This document shows, in pieces, positions 1 to 14,259 of a stretch of 64,000 nt of DNA. A model generated the notes under the pieces. That model made no database searches and was not told where the DNA came from. It saw only the letters and a list, made by a program, of their open reading frames with translations. Within the stretch, counting starts at the first letter, position 1, and each line of letters begins with the position of its first letter. Source of the DNA: Camillea tinctor. Lineage: Eukaryota > Ascomycota > Sordariomycetes > Xylariales > Xylariaceae. The translations under genes were made by a program, and so were the position numbers. The DNA lies in contig MU394060.1 of the NCBI GenBank assembly GCA_022578605.1, positions 496,001 to 560,000 of the forward strand, given 5' to 3'.

Positions 1-3000
1 ATCCATAGAAACACTCTTTGTTTCTTGCACCTTATGATTTACCACCTCTGACATTCCCCTACCCGAATCCCTAACCTTTACGAGGGAAATTTTGAAGAAT
101 ACCAATATATTGTCAGAGTTCAGGGCCATCAAGAAGTTAATCAATCATATTCTGTATTGTTGTGAGAGGGATGGAAGTAGGGTCTCGTACCCTTTGCAAT
201 ATGTATGGCCTAGAGACGAGTGATCAACTGTATGTACCTAGATTTTGCGTTATGGGTTCATGCGGCAGTGAGTTTGGTAATATAATTTGAGACTGAAATC
301 TGATAATTGAAGGGATGAGTTATTATATAAAGCTTTAATATCTAGAAGCTTATTTCAAGAGAAAGAGGAGACGGGTTGATTGGCTTGTTGCTTGTTAAAG
401 CTCTTGATGTCGTTGCATATGTCTTCTAGAATATTATCTTAACACTACCTGGGCACAAAATAACACTCAATAAGGTCACCATAAGTAATTTATGCAGATA
501 TATACGTAAAAGACATTCACTTATCACGTCTACTAACTGGAATGATGTCGACTTAAAGAGTACTAAAATGAGAAAATGTAGGTATTCTTGTTAAAACAAC
601 TAGATTGGAGATGAAAATTCCGATTATCTGAACTGAAAGCTGAATATATGTCAACTTTTGCGTGGTATAGGTGATAGGGGCTTGAATTACTCAACAATTT
701 TAAACTATTTATCTAATTTCAAAGTGCAGTTGGAGTTTGTACCTCAATGAGTCCAGGCTTCGCGTCCTCGGCAGATAATTCATCCTATCGCCTTTTATAT
801 GACAGGTTATATTCGATTAGCTACGTAGTTAGGTCAATGGTCTTTGGGTAGCTAGCAATATAATAAACATGTGATAATCCTTAAGACTAGGTAGACATGT
901 GGCTAAATGCTTCTTCATGGGACAAATTCATCGTAAACAGCATTTTCGATCTTTTTATATTTGACACCCTGACGAAAGCTCTGAACTGCTCTATAGACCA
1001 ACCATACATCTGACTAAGACTTAATACATATCTCTCGGCACTATATTGCGGCTTCTGCTATAGACGCTATAGTAATACTCTGCGTCGTAGTTTTACTTCC
1101 CCATGTACCAAAGCTTTTCTTAAATATTTAAGTAGTGAAGAGATATATGTTAGTGGGACATATTTGAAGGGCTTTTGGCGTTGTTGGTAAAATCAGCTTC
1201 TGTTAGCATGTGATATTGCAATCTTGGTGTGAAAAGCATTTCTACTATTAACTGATATGTATTGGAAAAAGAAGATATATGTCTTAGTGGTCTATCCATA
1301 CTATCTCCACCCCCTGAAGCATGTGCGTCGGCGACAGTCCTCGCAGGAGAGCCTACGCTCGTACATTTCCGCATGCGTACGCGTTGAGGGGGTGCTTCTG
1401 ACACACTCTGAATCATCATGACGGCGAAGCTATCTCGATCTTTCACGACCCTTCGCACCTTACCTGCCCAACCACCCCCTCCCTGGCCGATGCAAGCATC
1501 AAACACGAACGGGGGCATGCCATGCTAGAGTCCTATTGGACCAGACGATGAACCTTCTCGTCGTATCTAGGTGAGGGGACAAGGAGAGGGTAAGACCTAA
1601 GACGGACCGTTGCATCCCCTAGCCGGGAAGTGACTAAGAGGAGACTGCACTCAGTCCGTGGTGACGATGGTGCTCTGCTAGGTCTGCGAACTATAATCAG
1701 TCGGTAGGCAGAAGCGTGGACTCGATCACGATCGATTCCCCAGACTGGAATTTATCTCTCTATCGCCGATGACACATGCCCGGCCAGCTTTTGCGTGGGA
1801 GGGGGTTGGGTTGGTTCACTGGTTGGTTGGTTGCTCGGCTACTTCGGGATCTGAGTCTTTTCCCCGCTAGTTTGGAGAATAATATCACTGCGCCGACTAC
1901 GAGTATATGCGAAGGCGAAGAGAGGAGTCATCCGGCTCGTGATGCTGCGCTGACATAGACTTGATCACAATAGTATCAAAAAAAGGGTTTCCCCTATTCT
2001 CATTATTACAGCCCCCAAGCTAGGCACTGGAAGGAGGATGAATAGGAGGAGCGTCAGGTATTTGCGATTTGAGGATCGGTCCCGAACTCCTAAAAACGAC
2101 TCCCCGGCATGGGTTGAGGGAAAATAGAAGAAGATGACTCTGGGCGGAGAGTATTGTTGTAGGTACATAGGCCAGAGTAACACTGTAATTAGGCAGCGCA
2201 CGCACCAGGGGAAGGAAGGCGATATGGGTCACGATGTTTCAATCGATTGCCCCCCTAGCTCCGCCGGTTCCGGATGACAATTCCAAACTCGGGTAATACA
2301 GCTTTTCCCCTGCTTGCTAATACGCGTACCCATAGGAGGTGACGGACTTTGTGATGAGGAATCTTGCGCGTCACTGGATAGCTAAGTGCGAGTACAGCTT
2401 TTGTGCTTGTCGCCGTCGTTGTCGCCGCCACCGCGCCGCCGCCGGGGTCGTCGTCACCACCCGCTATCACAGCCACGGTCCAAGACTTATGGATTTCGAA
2501 GGCCGATACTAAGCCGCAAGCATTCCGCATTTACGTAGGTTACCTGGGTTAGGCCAGTGGTAGTCATCACGCCTACCATTTTCACAAATGACTTCGTTGG
2601 TGAACACCGGGTCATCGTTTCCCCCCTTGTCTGACTGACTAAACATCGTGACCTTGATCCTTCGACTCGGTTGCCTTGGTAATCAATTTCCCGCCAATCC
2701 GCCTGCCATCTACGACTAAGAATTACTCTAGTTTACCGTTCATGTAAGACCTCCTTCTGGTCTTTCAGCTAGGAGCTAACTGAGCGGGGAAGCTGAGCTG
2801 AGCTGAGCTGAATTGAACGAAACCGGCCTTTCTTTTCTCTTCTTCTATCATCTTTAGGAATTTTGTCTATATACGGAGTAGAAAGTAGTTGGTATGTTAG
2901 TCCTACTCCTACCCACTAAGATTGCTGCTGTGCCGTAGGAACTTTAATCTAGTCATAGCGACTACCGGCTTCTCGCAGACCACGGGAGTCATGTGCCTCT

Positions 3001-4900
3001 CCTGTGCGTGAACGGTCCGTTTGGCAGACTGTCTCGTGGTTTACCTAGGTCAGTGGTGTAGTACAATGTACTACTGCTCCCTTTTCCAGTCCTATAGAAA
3101 GTAGGTTATAGCGGCAGTAGGTAGTTAGTCGCGGTGTTAGAGGTACACAAAGAAGACAGCCGCCAACCGCGGCGGCGTTGGCATTTGGTGTTGGCGGCGG
3201 CGTCGCAGTGGGGGCGGAAATGTCATCTAAGTGGGCTTAGTCGGATCGTTGCTCCGTGGTTGGCGTGTGCGAGCATGCCGAAGAGCAGGCAGACGCGAAG
3301 CAGGCAGAAGGGCCTTTTTTTCTTCCCCCTTTTCACATGGGAACTTACACGCGCCAAACTAATGGATGAGGAGGAAGATGAGATCTCATCATAGCCCTTG
3401 TAATTATCCAATCAACCCCCCCTGACTAGGTATCTCTCCAACCTCACAATAGGGAATATACAGCTGAAAAAAGTTCCAAAACAGTTATGCCAAGAGTCTG
3501 TAATTGGGAAAATAAGTAACCCTACTCCCCCAAGCCTAGCCTGCTTAGAAGTAATAAATAGGACTGAGTCGATTGGCCGACGTCAAGTTATCATGTTGAG
3601 ATGCCCCTCTCGCCGGGTCGTCAACAACCTTCGCCCGTCACCGTCAACTGCTACCGGGTGACCCTACCCGGCCTTCCGGGTCGCATCCTATGCGTATCTA
3701 TGTGTAGTTACATGTTTTACCATGCAACTGTCGATCTAGACCCTGGATGAAATAGATGTGGAAGAGGAACTTGCATAGTTTAGGTAGGCTATTTAGACAT
3801 AGACAGACTTAGCTGAAAAGCCTTGATTTTCTGTCAGCCCTGTTCAGGTTCCTTAGCACGAGTGGTTCAGATTCTACGGTGAGGACAACAGATAATCAAG
3901 AGGTAGGCAGAATCTTCGGTTTTGATATGTTTCCTTTCTCTGTATGGTTGCCGATTTGGTGATATCTTGTGCATGTATGTGTAAACCCAGTCAGCTCGGC
4001 CTACCAACCGGCCATTACCACAGGATACGGCGCAGCCTTGCGCGAGCATAATGCTAGTTTAGGTTTTCTTTCCCTTCTTGATTTTGTATATTTCCACTGC
4101 CGACTTATCGGCTCTGAGGTATGTTATTCATTTGCCTGTTTAGGCCATATTTCATCTGATATACTATCTAACCTATGTTATTACGCCCCTGTCTCGCATG
4201 TCCCGCAGGGCCGCCCGCCCCGGAGACGATTAGGACAAGGCTAGTCCGCTGGCGGCAGACAGGCAGACACGCGGGCACGCAGATAGGCTATCTATATTTC
4301 TATCTATCCATGTGTTGCCGGTTCCACCACTGATACATCGTTCAGCGTGCTAGATACCTGGGTAGATCGATGATACACCTTATTACTCCTTGCCTGCTGC
4401 GAGGCGGACCGCCACGCGGTGTAGGATAACACGCCGTTGCATGTCCTATTTAGGGTGGGAGGGCATGTTTGAAGTGGTGCGCTCTAGGTATTATTGGCTG
4501 TGTGTATATGCTATATCACACGTTGACAGTGAACATGCAGCCGCCTTTTTTGAAACTCTATGCACTTTGACCGGACGTAGGTATATACACATAGTATACA
4601 TATGCTAACGTAGAGGCCGCCGCCGCCGTAGGACTGGCGAGATCGTCATAATATATCTGAGTAGGTCAACTGTAAGCAAGCCTTCTTTTAAAGCCAACTA
4701 CTGACCCAATCACGCTGCATAGTCATTTCAGATGTTCTCGTTGGCTGACGGCGAAGAACCAATCCTTCCACCCGTAGTTTACCGTCCATCCAGCAGCTCA
4801 GCCGAAGGACCGACTAGCCAACCAACCACCAACAAGCTGTAACTAACTAGGTAACAAGAGAGCAGCTCCTTTCACGCAATAGGGATACATTCATACAACC
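1..4900. other. Gene desert, part 1
   Basis: No reading frame here resembles a known protein and none has codon structure I would trust; the longest (1150-1518, minus strand, 122 codons) has no recognisable motif. The first 1.1 kb is AT-rich with many stops in all frames. A perfect (AGCTG)4 tandem lies at 2791-2810. I saw no tRNA, rRNA or transposon termini. Confidence 0.5.
2791..2810. repeat. (AGCTG)4 microsatellite
   Basis: Four perfect copies of the pentamer AGCTG lie in non-coding sequence. Confidence 0.9.
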
Positions 4901-6221
4901 CATCGCGAATAATCTCCTCCCACTGATACATACTCGCTCTTTCCAGCCCCTTACCAGCTGTCTCCCTTTTTCCCTACCTGTGTTTCATGTACCGGATTGG
5001 GAGGAACTGGAGAAAAATAGATCCAAAATAAGAAATTCCATGTGTGGGTGCACTGCTGCCTAACTCTACATAAGATATCTTACTTACTTCATGTAGCTGG
5101 AGACAGGGGGTAGGAATTGGGAGGGAGGGGGAGAGGAGGGGTTTAGTCGGCTGTCTGCCCCAGATCTATAACTGGGGTAAGGCTTGCTTTTTTTTTTTGC
5201 TTATTGTTTCTCTAATGTAAGTCACTATCCAATGTCACGAGGAGTTTCTTCCCCTCTTTCCCCTTACTCCTTTGCCTTTCCTCTGCCTTGTTTCGACTTC
5301 TTCTATCAGATTAGTTAAAGCAAGGCACAGTACATATAGCATGGCATGGCATATCACCGTCTAACCTAGGGGGGGGGGGAAAGAGGAGGGTAGGCAAAGG
5401 CTCGCTGGCCCATAGAATGCTTCTAGAAAAGAAAGAAGCAAACACGGCGAGATGAGTCTAAATAGGATAGTAACTGTCTGGTTTATGAAGCAACCATGTT
5501 TGCCTGCCTCATGTGGTTGGCCGGGCCACGAGGACAGAGCTTGTATTTCGATCGATTGATTGATGGCCTGATATCTTTCACCTGTTGGTGATGCATATGA
5601 TAGTATATGCATCATCTCGCCACATTGGCATTCCCGAATAATTGATCTCAATTCACCTAGAAGGAATGCTAAATTGAATCTGAACAGTTGATCCTTCTTA
5701 GGCTGCTGCTGCTACTTCGGTTCTTTAAGCCAAGTCATGCTGACCAACGTCTCCATTGCATTATCTCACCACCAGAACATCACCTTGAGTACGGGAAAGG
5801 GGGGGCGAGAGTTAGTAACACCACAGGGAAAAAATCAAGATACTCACCAGACGATAAGATCTTTTCACCTACAGTATCCTGGTATATTTTCCTCCATCCT
5901 TCTAAGTTTAGCAAGATCTACATAGTCTAGATTCGTAATCTTTCGATTCGACGATCCCCCAGAAGCACAGACAAACAGACGGACGGTATGTTGCCCTCCT
6001 CATCTCGTCGTTGTACTTGATGTAGGTCAATATTGTACGACCACCACTTAAAAGCCAACCCTAAGCTATCGGTTCGGGAGCCTGCGTGTGTGTGGTGCGG
6101 GAATGGTACATATCCTGTTAAGAGTGTCACGCTGGAGATTTAGCCATGTCATGTTACGGAGTTAGGTAGTTGTTATTGTACCGGTCTCGGGTCGGTAAGC
6201 AAGTTCGGCGAACGTGGCTTT

Positions 6222-6238
6222 TCTCTCTCTCTCTCTCT
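6222..6238. repeat. (TC)n microsatellite
   Basis: An uninterrupted alternating TC run followed by further T/C-rich sequence, in non-coding DNA. Confidence 0.85.
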
Positions 6239-8418
6239 TTTCTTTTTCTCCCCCCATTTGATTGTAAAATTTCCCTTTCCGCGTGGTGATCATTTGGGGG
6301 TTTTAGTTTTCGTCTTATTTGTTGAGTGATCAAATAAATTCCACTTTGCCATCCCACGTTCTAGATCGGTATCTACATATTTCTTTCCTCTATTTGGGGG
6401 TGGGCTTTCTATCCGTACGCACCGAGATTGACATATCTGATTTACATCCACTACTACTAATGAAGCGTATCGCCGAAGGAAATGTAGATTTGTAAGTTCT
6501 GCCTGGAGAAGGCTTTTTTTGTTTATTCATTTTAATTTCGTGCGTAATACTTTAGGTCACCTAGGTCTAAGTGACCCGGAGATAATGGTAGGGATGAATT
6601 GCGAAGTGGAAGAGTACACGCACCGACCACCGCGATATTTCCAAGCCTCGGAACATGACGTAAAAGCGCAGACGAGGTTCCGAGGCCTCTTCGTGGCTGA
6701 GGGTTTTCCCTAGCCACCTATTATCGGACTTCCAAGGCCCCTTTTTGAGTGCGTGAGTCAAAGAATAAACTGGAAACTGCCCTACTATCTATCCCGTGAC
6801 CCGTTTGCTTCTCTCGTCGCCGAAGATGGGGAACGGACTCTTCGTCTATCCCGCATAAACGCGCAACTGTCATGTCTGTCTATCAGGTACCCGGCGATGG
6901 GCGGTGCCTGAGGAAACCCCACAGTTCCTATTTCGGGATTTTCTCCATCTCTTTGGGGGAGTGGGTTTTTAGAGCTAGTTGTATAGCGTATAGGTTAGGT
7001 TATCTAGACGGTCGTTCTTTTTTATTATTTCTGGGCCCTTGGCTGCCGCGGTAGGTAAAGTCAACCGTGACGGTGTCGGCGACGGCGACGGCGAAGCTCG
7101 GCTACAGCTGAGACAATCGTCACCATGAGAGTCCTGTTTTTTTTTTCTTGTACCCCCCTTCTCGTCTCCCCTCTCCCGCCCCGGCACTCTTCTTCGGACA
7201 GCATTGGCGACCTGCTAGGCAGCTTAGACATCTATCTCAGTAACATAGCCCTACTTTGTATTGCAGGTTACATAGGTAGCTAGCCATGTCTATAAATTGA
7301 GATCAATGTCAGGCATGTAGTCTTAGTAAACATGTAAACAGGGGGGCCTGATAGACCAAGCAGGTTAGGCAGAGATAGGTAATGTTGTAGTAGGTGTATT
7401 TCGCTTCTCACGGTTCTCTCATGAATGATATCCTTTCCCGAGATCCGGAAAGCCCACAAATGCCATTCTGCCAACGCACTCTCTTTACTATCGCGCGGCG
7501 CCTAAGCAGAAAATATAGCTGCATACAAGGCATTCATGCAAATTCTGAATGCACTCCTGCTGCATACACAAATACATGACATACATTAAAAAAACATGCA
7601 CTCACGCACACTCTCTACTCGTGCGCATACCTAATTCACAAGCTTCCTGTCTCATTGGATAAACGAGGTTACTCCTGTCTTGAAGGGAAGGGTGCTGCTT
7701 TGCCACGCCACGCCACGCCGGGCGCACGAGGAGCCATCGTGCGTGAGGTAACTCAGCACCTGGTTTCTGCATGGTAGGTATTGAGGTAAAAATAAGGCTC
7801 CATCTGAAGAGAGACGGAAGAGAGGGATAGTAAAAAGGAAAAGGCAGAGGAAGGAAAGAAAGGGAGGGGAGGAGAGGGGAGGGGGTTGCATGTGGGCGCG
7901 GGCTCGGCTATCTCCAAAGATTATAGTAGACGTGAACAGTCAAGATCATCGACCTCCACCACCACACCACTTGCTCCTACCCCTTCCCGCCTGCCCGCAC
8001 ATCCGTTATGGCGGGGAGGCGAGGGCTGTGCATTTTTGCTAGTTTGCTGGGCATACTCCTTACTACTCTACGCTTATACACACTTATACAAGGTAACTTA
8101 TAAAAAAAATAGGAGGTAGAGAAAGCGATGAAGAGGCAGAGGAACAATAGGTAATAGTTACGAATGCTGACCTAGTTAGTCTAGTTGTAGGTATGTGTAT
8201 CCCATATTCGGTATAATTGGTTAACATGTTCGGGAAATGGATGAGGGGAAGGGGAAAGGGGGGGCGCGGCATGATGATGGGATGGAATAGAACCCTGCGA
8301 GGCCAAGGCATTGCTCTGAGATTCTGACTGGTTCGTCGCCTCACAACGCATGCATATTTTGCATGTAAGGTGGTAATCGGAATCAGGAAGCATGTTACGC
8401 CGAGCAGAGAGATGGTAA

Positions 8419-8476
8419 CCTCCATGCACCATTACTATGTCTATTGACCTCCAGGTACCATTACTATGCCTACTGG
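8419..8476. repeat. 29-bp imperfect tandem duplication
   Basis: Two adjacent 29-bp units (8419-8447 and 8448-8476) share the core ACCATTACTATG and begin with CCTCCA; a handful of substitutions separate them. They are not inside a supported gene. Confidence 0.75.
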
Positions 8477-9900
8477 CTTGCAGGAGAGATGGAGAGGCGC
8501 TCTACCTAGTGTGCATTATATCCATACAGTAGATAGGTTAGTTGGGATGAAAAGGGGGCGGGGGGTATATAATTCCCTGACCTCCAAGATAGTTTGCGAA
8601 TAGTATTGTAGAATGGACGAGGATGTCGATAAGATTCTACGTCCTTATTCGTATTTTCCTTTCTGGCAGAAATAACCTTGCTCTCGTTTCCGTGTCGGTG
8701 GTTCATTTCATTTCCAACCACGAAAAGATATCATGTCATAGTCCGTGCCGCCGGACACGATCGATCTACCAACTTATTCTTTTGACCCCCCCCCCAGCCC
8801 CCTTCAAAATGTGCCACTACCGAAATGCTGTTCTAGAACTCCGACTAGAACACGGGGTTCTTTGGGTAGGACACATGCGTAAGGCGCTTGTGGGCTAGCC
8901 TTTCTTGATTATTTTTATCTCTCCCTTGTGCTCCCTAATAGAAAAACGAAGGAATTAATCCAGTCCGAAAGGACCAAGGTTAATATGTATTGTGCTATTG
9001 CGTGCAGGAAGCCCTTGTGTCGCCATGGGATAGCGAGGCAATCGGTAGGTAAACAACTAACCTAGGCGCTTTATAATTTCCGCGCGGCAAACGACTTACC
9101 AGCGGGAGGGACAGGGCTAGGTAAGCTGGTTGGCCATCCCCGTTACTATAATCTATGGGATGTAATCTATGTGATCTGATAGTAGTTTTCTCCTTTCCTT
9201 CTGGCCATTTCGAGCTGTCTTGAGTATCCCCCAAAGCGGTCTGTAAACTTTGCAGTCTCTTGTGGCATAGTCTGTTTCATTGTTTGGTCTCGTGAGTGAG
9301 GGTAGATAGTTGTCATCCCATCAACAACACTAATCTAGTCATCTCGTTAGGCTCTGTCTGACCAACAAACACGCTGTCTAACACTCTCGGCCGGCGGTCT
9401 ACTACATGTTAGTTAGCGAGCTAGTTGATTCCCCCCAACTGTCTTTTATCCGTCTCAACGCCGAGGGCGTCGTGCTCTCAAAAAAAAGAAAAAGAAAGAA
9501 GTCGATCAATGCGAATGTGAGCCATGACATCGAATGGATGGGTGACCCGCGGTACGTTGGGAGCTGGTCAAGCGCGGCAAAGCCAACCATATCATCACTA
9601 ATACCTAGTCATTCCTGCCCATCCTCCGATCTCGCGCTGTCTACTGATAGCTTGATGAAGCCTGTGATGCTATGTTTGGGCCATGGCAGGCCAACCATTC
9701 CATGGGGTGAGCTGGAGTTGAGTCATCGCGGTTTTTTTGGGTTGTAAGGAGGATGCAACAGATAGATATGATTGGTTAATAAAAGTATGAAATGGAGAGG
9801 CTAAATGCCACCGAAGTGTGTGTGTGGATGGATAGGTTTGGAGAATATGGCAACGCCATTCCCTCATCCCTGTTGCTTGCACTTTAAAATCGTGGGCGCC

Positions 9901-12900
9901 GACTGAATCCTTTGGTTGGTTTACCCCCCTTCTTGTGCGTATCGCCCTCTCAAACGTGGCCGGGTCGGGCCAGGCCAGGTCAGGTCGTTGGAAGGGAGAA
10001 AGGGGCAGCTTAAAATAAATACAGAAAATTGGTTATGTTTGGTTGATAGTTAAAACTATCACTATCATCATGGCAAACGCTCACCTCGTGATGCATGCAT
10101 CGACATCCCTTGCGTAGTAGAATAGGTTAAGTAGGTAAGGTACATGGCAGCTTTTGTTTAGAGGGGTGTGGGTATTGCTACAACTGCTACTTTTGACGAT
10201 GGCAATGATGATGGTGATGACGGTAGTAGTGGTGGTGGTGATGATGAGTCGTGAGCAATGATTTCATACCTAAAGGGAAAACCCCGAGATGGTTTGGGTG
10301 GGTTACCTTGCATATCGGAGGTGAACGTGATGAAGCGTTCAGATACTACTAGGTTGTCATTTCAGATAATGTGCGAGTTAGTTTGTAGCGTAGTAAAATA
10401 GCTCTTGTCTAATAAGGGGGCTTGAACTGGTCCATGTCTGGTCGATAACGAGTGGTCACGCAATCTATAGTTTATTCGGTTGCCGAAGTGATTAGTCCTA
10501 CTATGTAGTAGTTCCATTTCTGTTCCATTTCTGTACACACCGTGATGGTTAAAGCACTGACCCCTTATAACTACGTACAATTGTACCTATAAATTGGAGA
10601 TTACATAGACCACAGCTTGTTGAACATAAGCCTAGTTACCTACTGTTAAGACAGAACTCCATGGTGGGGAACGATTGCGTTATAGATGCGTACATACATG
10701 TTGTGTAAGTACACTAGATTAAGTTGGTTAGTATGTGTGTGATGGTGATGGTGGTGCACGGTGAGTGCATATTTTTTTTCTTCCTCTTTGTTCTCAAATC
10801 GTCTAAGCCTCTCGGGTTTCGGGCTACTTTTATGCAAAATATGATAGGTTTAAAGAGAAACCGGCTGCAGCACCCCGAAAACAATATGATTGTGTGCCAC
10901 ACAACAATAACAACAATAATACCAGTAACAATGCAACCAAATATGGCTGCCTCGCGCCTCAGGCGTTACTGCATAATATCATAGTGACGGCTTGCAGTTA
11001 TCACACATATAATGACTGACGAGGCTATAAAAGAAGGCTTAGATTGAGTATACTAGGTATTCTAGCAGTATACTTGATCGGAGAATATAAGAGCAAAAAA
11101 AAGGGGAGGGGGGCTGTTTGGAAGCGTGCATGTATGCGTATACATACCTACTTCGTACACTACCTACGTACTAACTTAGGTATTGTACCTTAAAATATAC
11201 TGTAATGTTTAGCATATAACAAATATCATGGAATTCTATTATGTAGTCGTATACAGTTCATTTATCGTAACTTATGTCCGTCACTAATTAGAATAATTGA
11301 GAAGAAGGGGAAAAGACTTACACTACCTTACCTTCTAGACGGGCACAATGCCTCGAAATAGCAAGGCCTCGAACACGAGCTGAGTTTGTAAGGCGAAGTT
11401 CGACGCCGGAAATCAAAGTGGCCGGCGGGAGGATAGGGAATATTCCTTGCAGCACAGCCCAAGAGTCTGATCGTCGTCTTCCCAAAAAGACAGTGTGTCA
11501 TTTCCCCACGCTGTTTGCGACATGGCGACAAAGCGATACATCGAGAATGTTCTTGCTAAGCTTCGCAGGGCAAAGCTCACCGGCAAGCCCCCGCCAGCCC
11601 GCTTTGGAAGATTGGGTAGAATAGGTAGAGATCGTGCCCTATCTACATACTTTATGTACGTAGTGTACATACGTACATACATACATACACTTACACGTAC
11701 ATACCTACACGTACATTACTTGCCGAAGATCCATTTGGCTCCTGTGCGAGCGGGCCTAAAAATAAACTATCTACATACTTAAAGCCTTAACGTAGAGCCA
11801 ACTACCATCAATATGTGGTAAGGAGTTAAAAATTATTGATGCTGGATGATGACATAAACCTTGACCATCGAATGAGCAGACTCCGATTAACGGACAACAT
11901 ACTCACACTTCATAGCCTCGTCTACCACATGCGTAAGGAAGAGGTAAGCAGAAGCAATAACAACATCAGTCATGGTTGCTACCTAGTCAGCTAATGTAGG
12001 GTTTCCTTATTCTTTTTGGCTATATCCTAATGTTAAAGTGACACATACACGACTTACACTACGACATCTAGACACCTACACTGCTTAGGTAGTACGTAGA
12101 AGGATATATATACATAACCTAGGTTATATGCATGACCAATAATCCAATCGACCGATGATGTCTAGTCGGGAGAGAAATTCTTTGAGAAATTTCAGGGGGG
12201 GTTTTTTAACCTCTCTCTTTAGGAAAAAGATATGAGTCTTTTGCAGAGCGGTAAGACTCTGCTAATCTTCGATACGATTTTTTTTGGTCTTTGCCAGGGA
12301 GCCAAGCGGGCTGAGTAATCGAATCACGGTTTCGGTGACTATAATTCGTAGGCTTGAGCTGCTTATTCGTCATGCTCTAAATTACTGCTGAGTACAGCCG
12401 AAAGCTTAGACATCCAAAGACCCCAAAGACCCCATAATGTATATAATCTACAAATCTTATGATGGATGGCCGTCACCTGTCAAGATCTAGATGGATTTCG
12501 TATGTGCTATGGGCCTATGGCCATGGCTTTTGTGAGATTGGGGTCGATACATACATGCTTTGAGCAACGGCGAGGATTCGGGGCCGCAACATACGCCATG
12601 TTAGTGTGCACTCTATGGCGGTATTTACTAGGTAGTCGCCCAATAAGAATGAGGAGGCTATCTGTACCCATGTACTGGTGGAAGTGTAATAGTATGATAC
12701 ATAACCCCCCGAATTGGGTTGTGCCATTGTTAATTGGGAAAATGCAACCTTGATGAAGCAGAGATGGAATTCTCTCTCCCCTTTTTCATTTCCTTTCAGT
12801 TATCTCTTGATACTACATACGTAAGTGGTGTATAGGGAGAGGGATATATATCTAACCTACTACATTCTAAGCAGGTATGTATTAATGTATAGTTTAGATA

Positions 12901-14259
12901 TATGTTACAGCTAAGTATAAGGCGTACGTGTACGTATGTAGATAGGTAAATACACCACTATACCTTGATCGAGTGAAACGTTCTTTGCCTCACTCGTTCG
13001 TCAAGGTGTAAGCAATCTGAAGATTGAATAACCTAGATCGATCTGGCTGGTCTGGTGGCCAACATTGTCATTCCAGCCTCCCCCCTCTCCATCCTTTCCC
13101 CCTCACCTCTTTACCCTTTTTCTAGGTTGCGTGGCAAAGATTTACACCGGGAGATTATACATATTGATATTATATGTTCTTATTTGTGACGACAGCAAAG
13201 AAGAAAAAACTTTGCCCCCAAACTTGCCATCGGTTAGGTATGTTAGATACCCAAGTACGTGGTTAGTTCTACAAATGAAACCGTGTCCGCTGACTATCAA
13301 TGTAGCTGCCCGTGATATTTAGATTAATTGGGTTTTTCTTTTTCTTTCCTTTTTATTATTATTGCAATTCTAGAATTTAAAAAAAAAAAAAAAAAAAAAA
13401 ATACTACCATAACCAAAAACAAAAACCAAGTACCAGGATAAACTGACTGAACACAACAGGATCAGGATCACAATCAGGATATAATCAAGGTGGGAGGACC
13501 TACGGATATTGTAATGCAAAGTTGCGGAAAGAGGGCGAGAAAAAAAAAAAAAAGAAAAAGAAGAGAGCATCGACATTGATTGATGACTCTTCGTTCAGTC
13601 AGTCCGTCCAAGAGGGCCAAGTTCTGTTTCTTGCATCAAAACTAAACCACATACGACACGCTAGACCAGGATTATTCAATTTAACCCTGTCGCTGCCCAC
13701 CGCGCTAGGTGCCATCACCAGCGTATGTGCTCCACAAACTAGTGGGTCGTCCAATCATAGAGCCCTTCTTTCATGGATAGCTAGCCTCTTCCGGATACTG
13801 TAGTTCTGTACATCTACACCAAAATCCATCTTGGATGATTGGAAACACACCAGCCCCCTCCTAAGAATCACCAATAACACGCGTCGCTTTTTTAAAAATG
13901 TACTAAGTCTACCCCTTCCGTGTGTTGCCAGGTACATGAGCATACTAGGGACTGCTGCATCATACGTAGGTACCTACACTAACACTGCTACGTACATACA
14001 CACATACATACTTCATGCTACTCGGCGTTGTCGCGCATATTTCAGTTTTTTCCCCCTATCCACTTATTGGAAGGTAGTGTACAGGCTGATCCTCCGGCTC
14101 CCTGACCGTAAGAAGGTTACAACTGTCCTGGTATCTTATAGCGGTAGAAGCATGTACTAGCCTACCTTTTTGCAGGTATCTCTCTATCTGCACTACTGCG
14201 GTGCAGCGTAATTCCAGTAGGAGAGAAGAGAGTAAGTCGACTATTCAAAACTCGTCGAT
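9901..14259. other. Gene desert, part 3
   Basis: No supported gene. The stretch is rich in TACGTA/TACATAC-type words (for example 11640-11720) and contains a 14-bp palindrome at 12114-12127, an A23 tract at 13379-13401 and a 12-bp palindrome at 13966-13977. One ACGCGT hexamer (the MluI cell-cycle box sequence in yeast) occurs at 13879-13884, about 2.4 kb before the cyclin start; a single hexamer is weak evidence of a site. Confidence 0.45.
13379..13401. repeat. A23 homopolymer tract
   Basis: An uninterrupted run of 23 adenines. The run is flanked by non-coding sequence on both sides, so it could be the scar of an old retroposed poly(A) tail or simple slippage. Confidence 0.9.

Larger units (their letters stand above)
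4901..9900. other. Gene desert, part 2
   Basis: Only short, unrelated open frames are seen. The stretch holds simple repeats: a (TC)n run at 6222-6238, three GCCAC copies starting at 7702, and a 29-bp tandem duplication at 8419-8476. No gene is supported. Confidence 0.5.
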
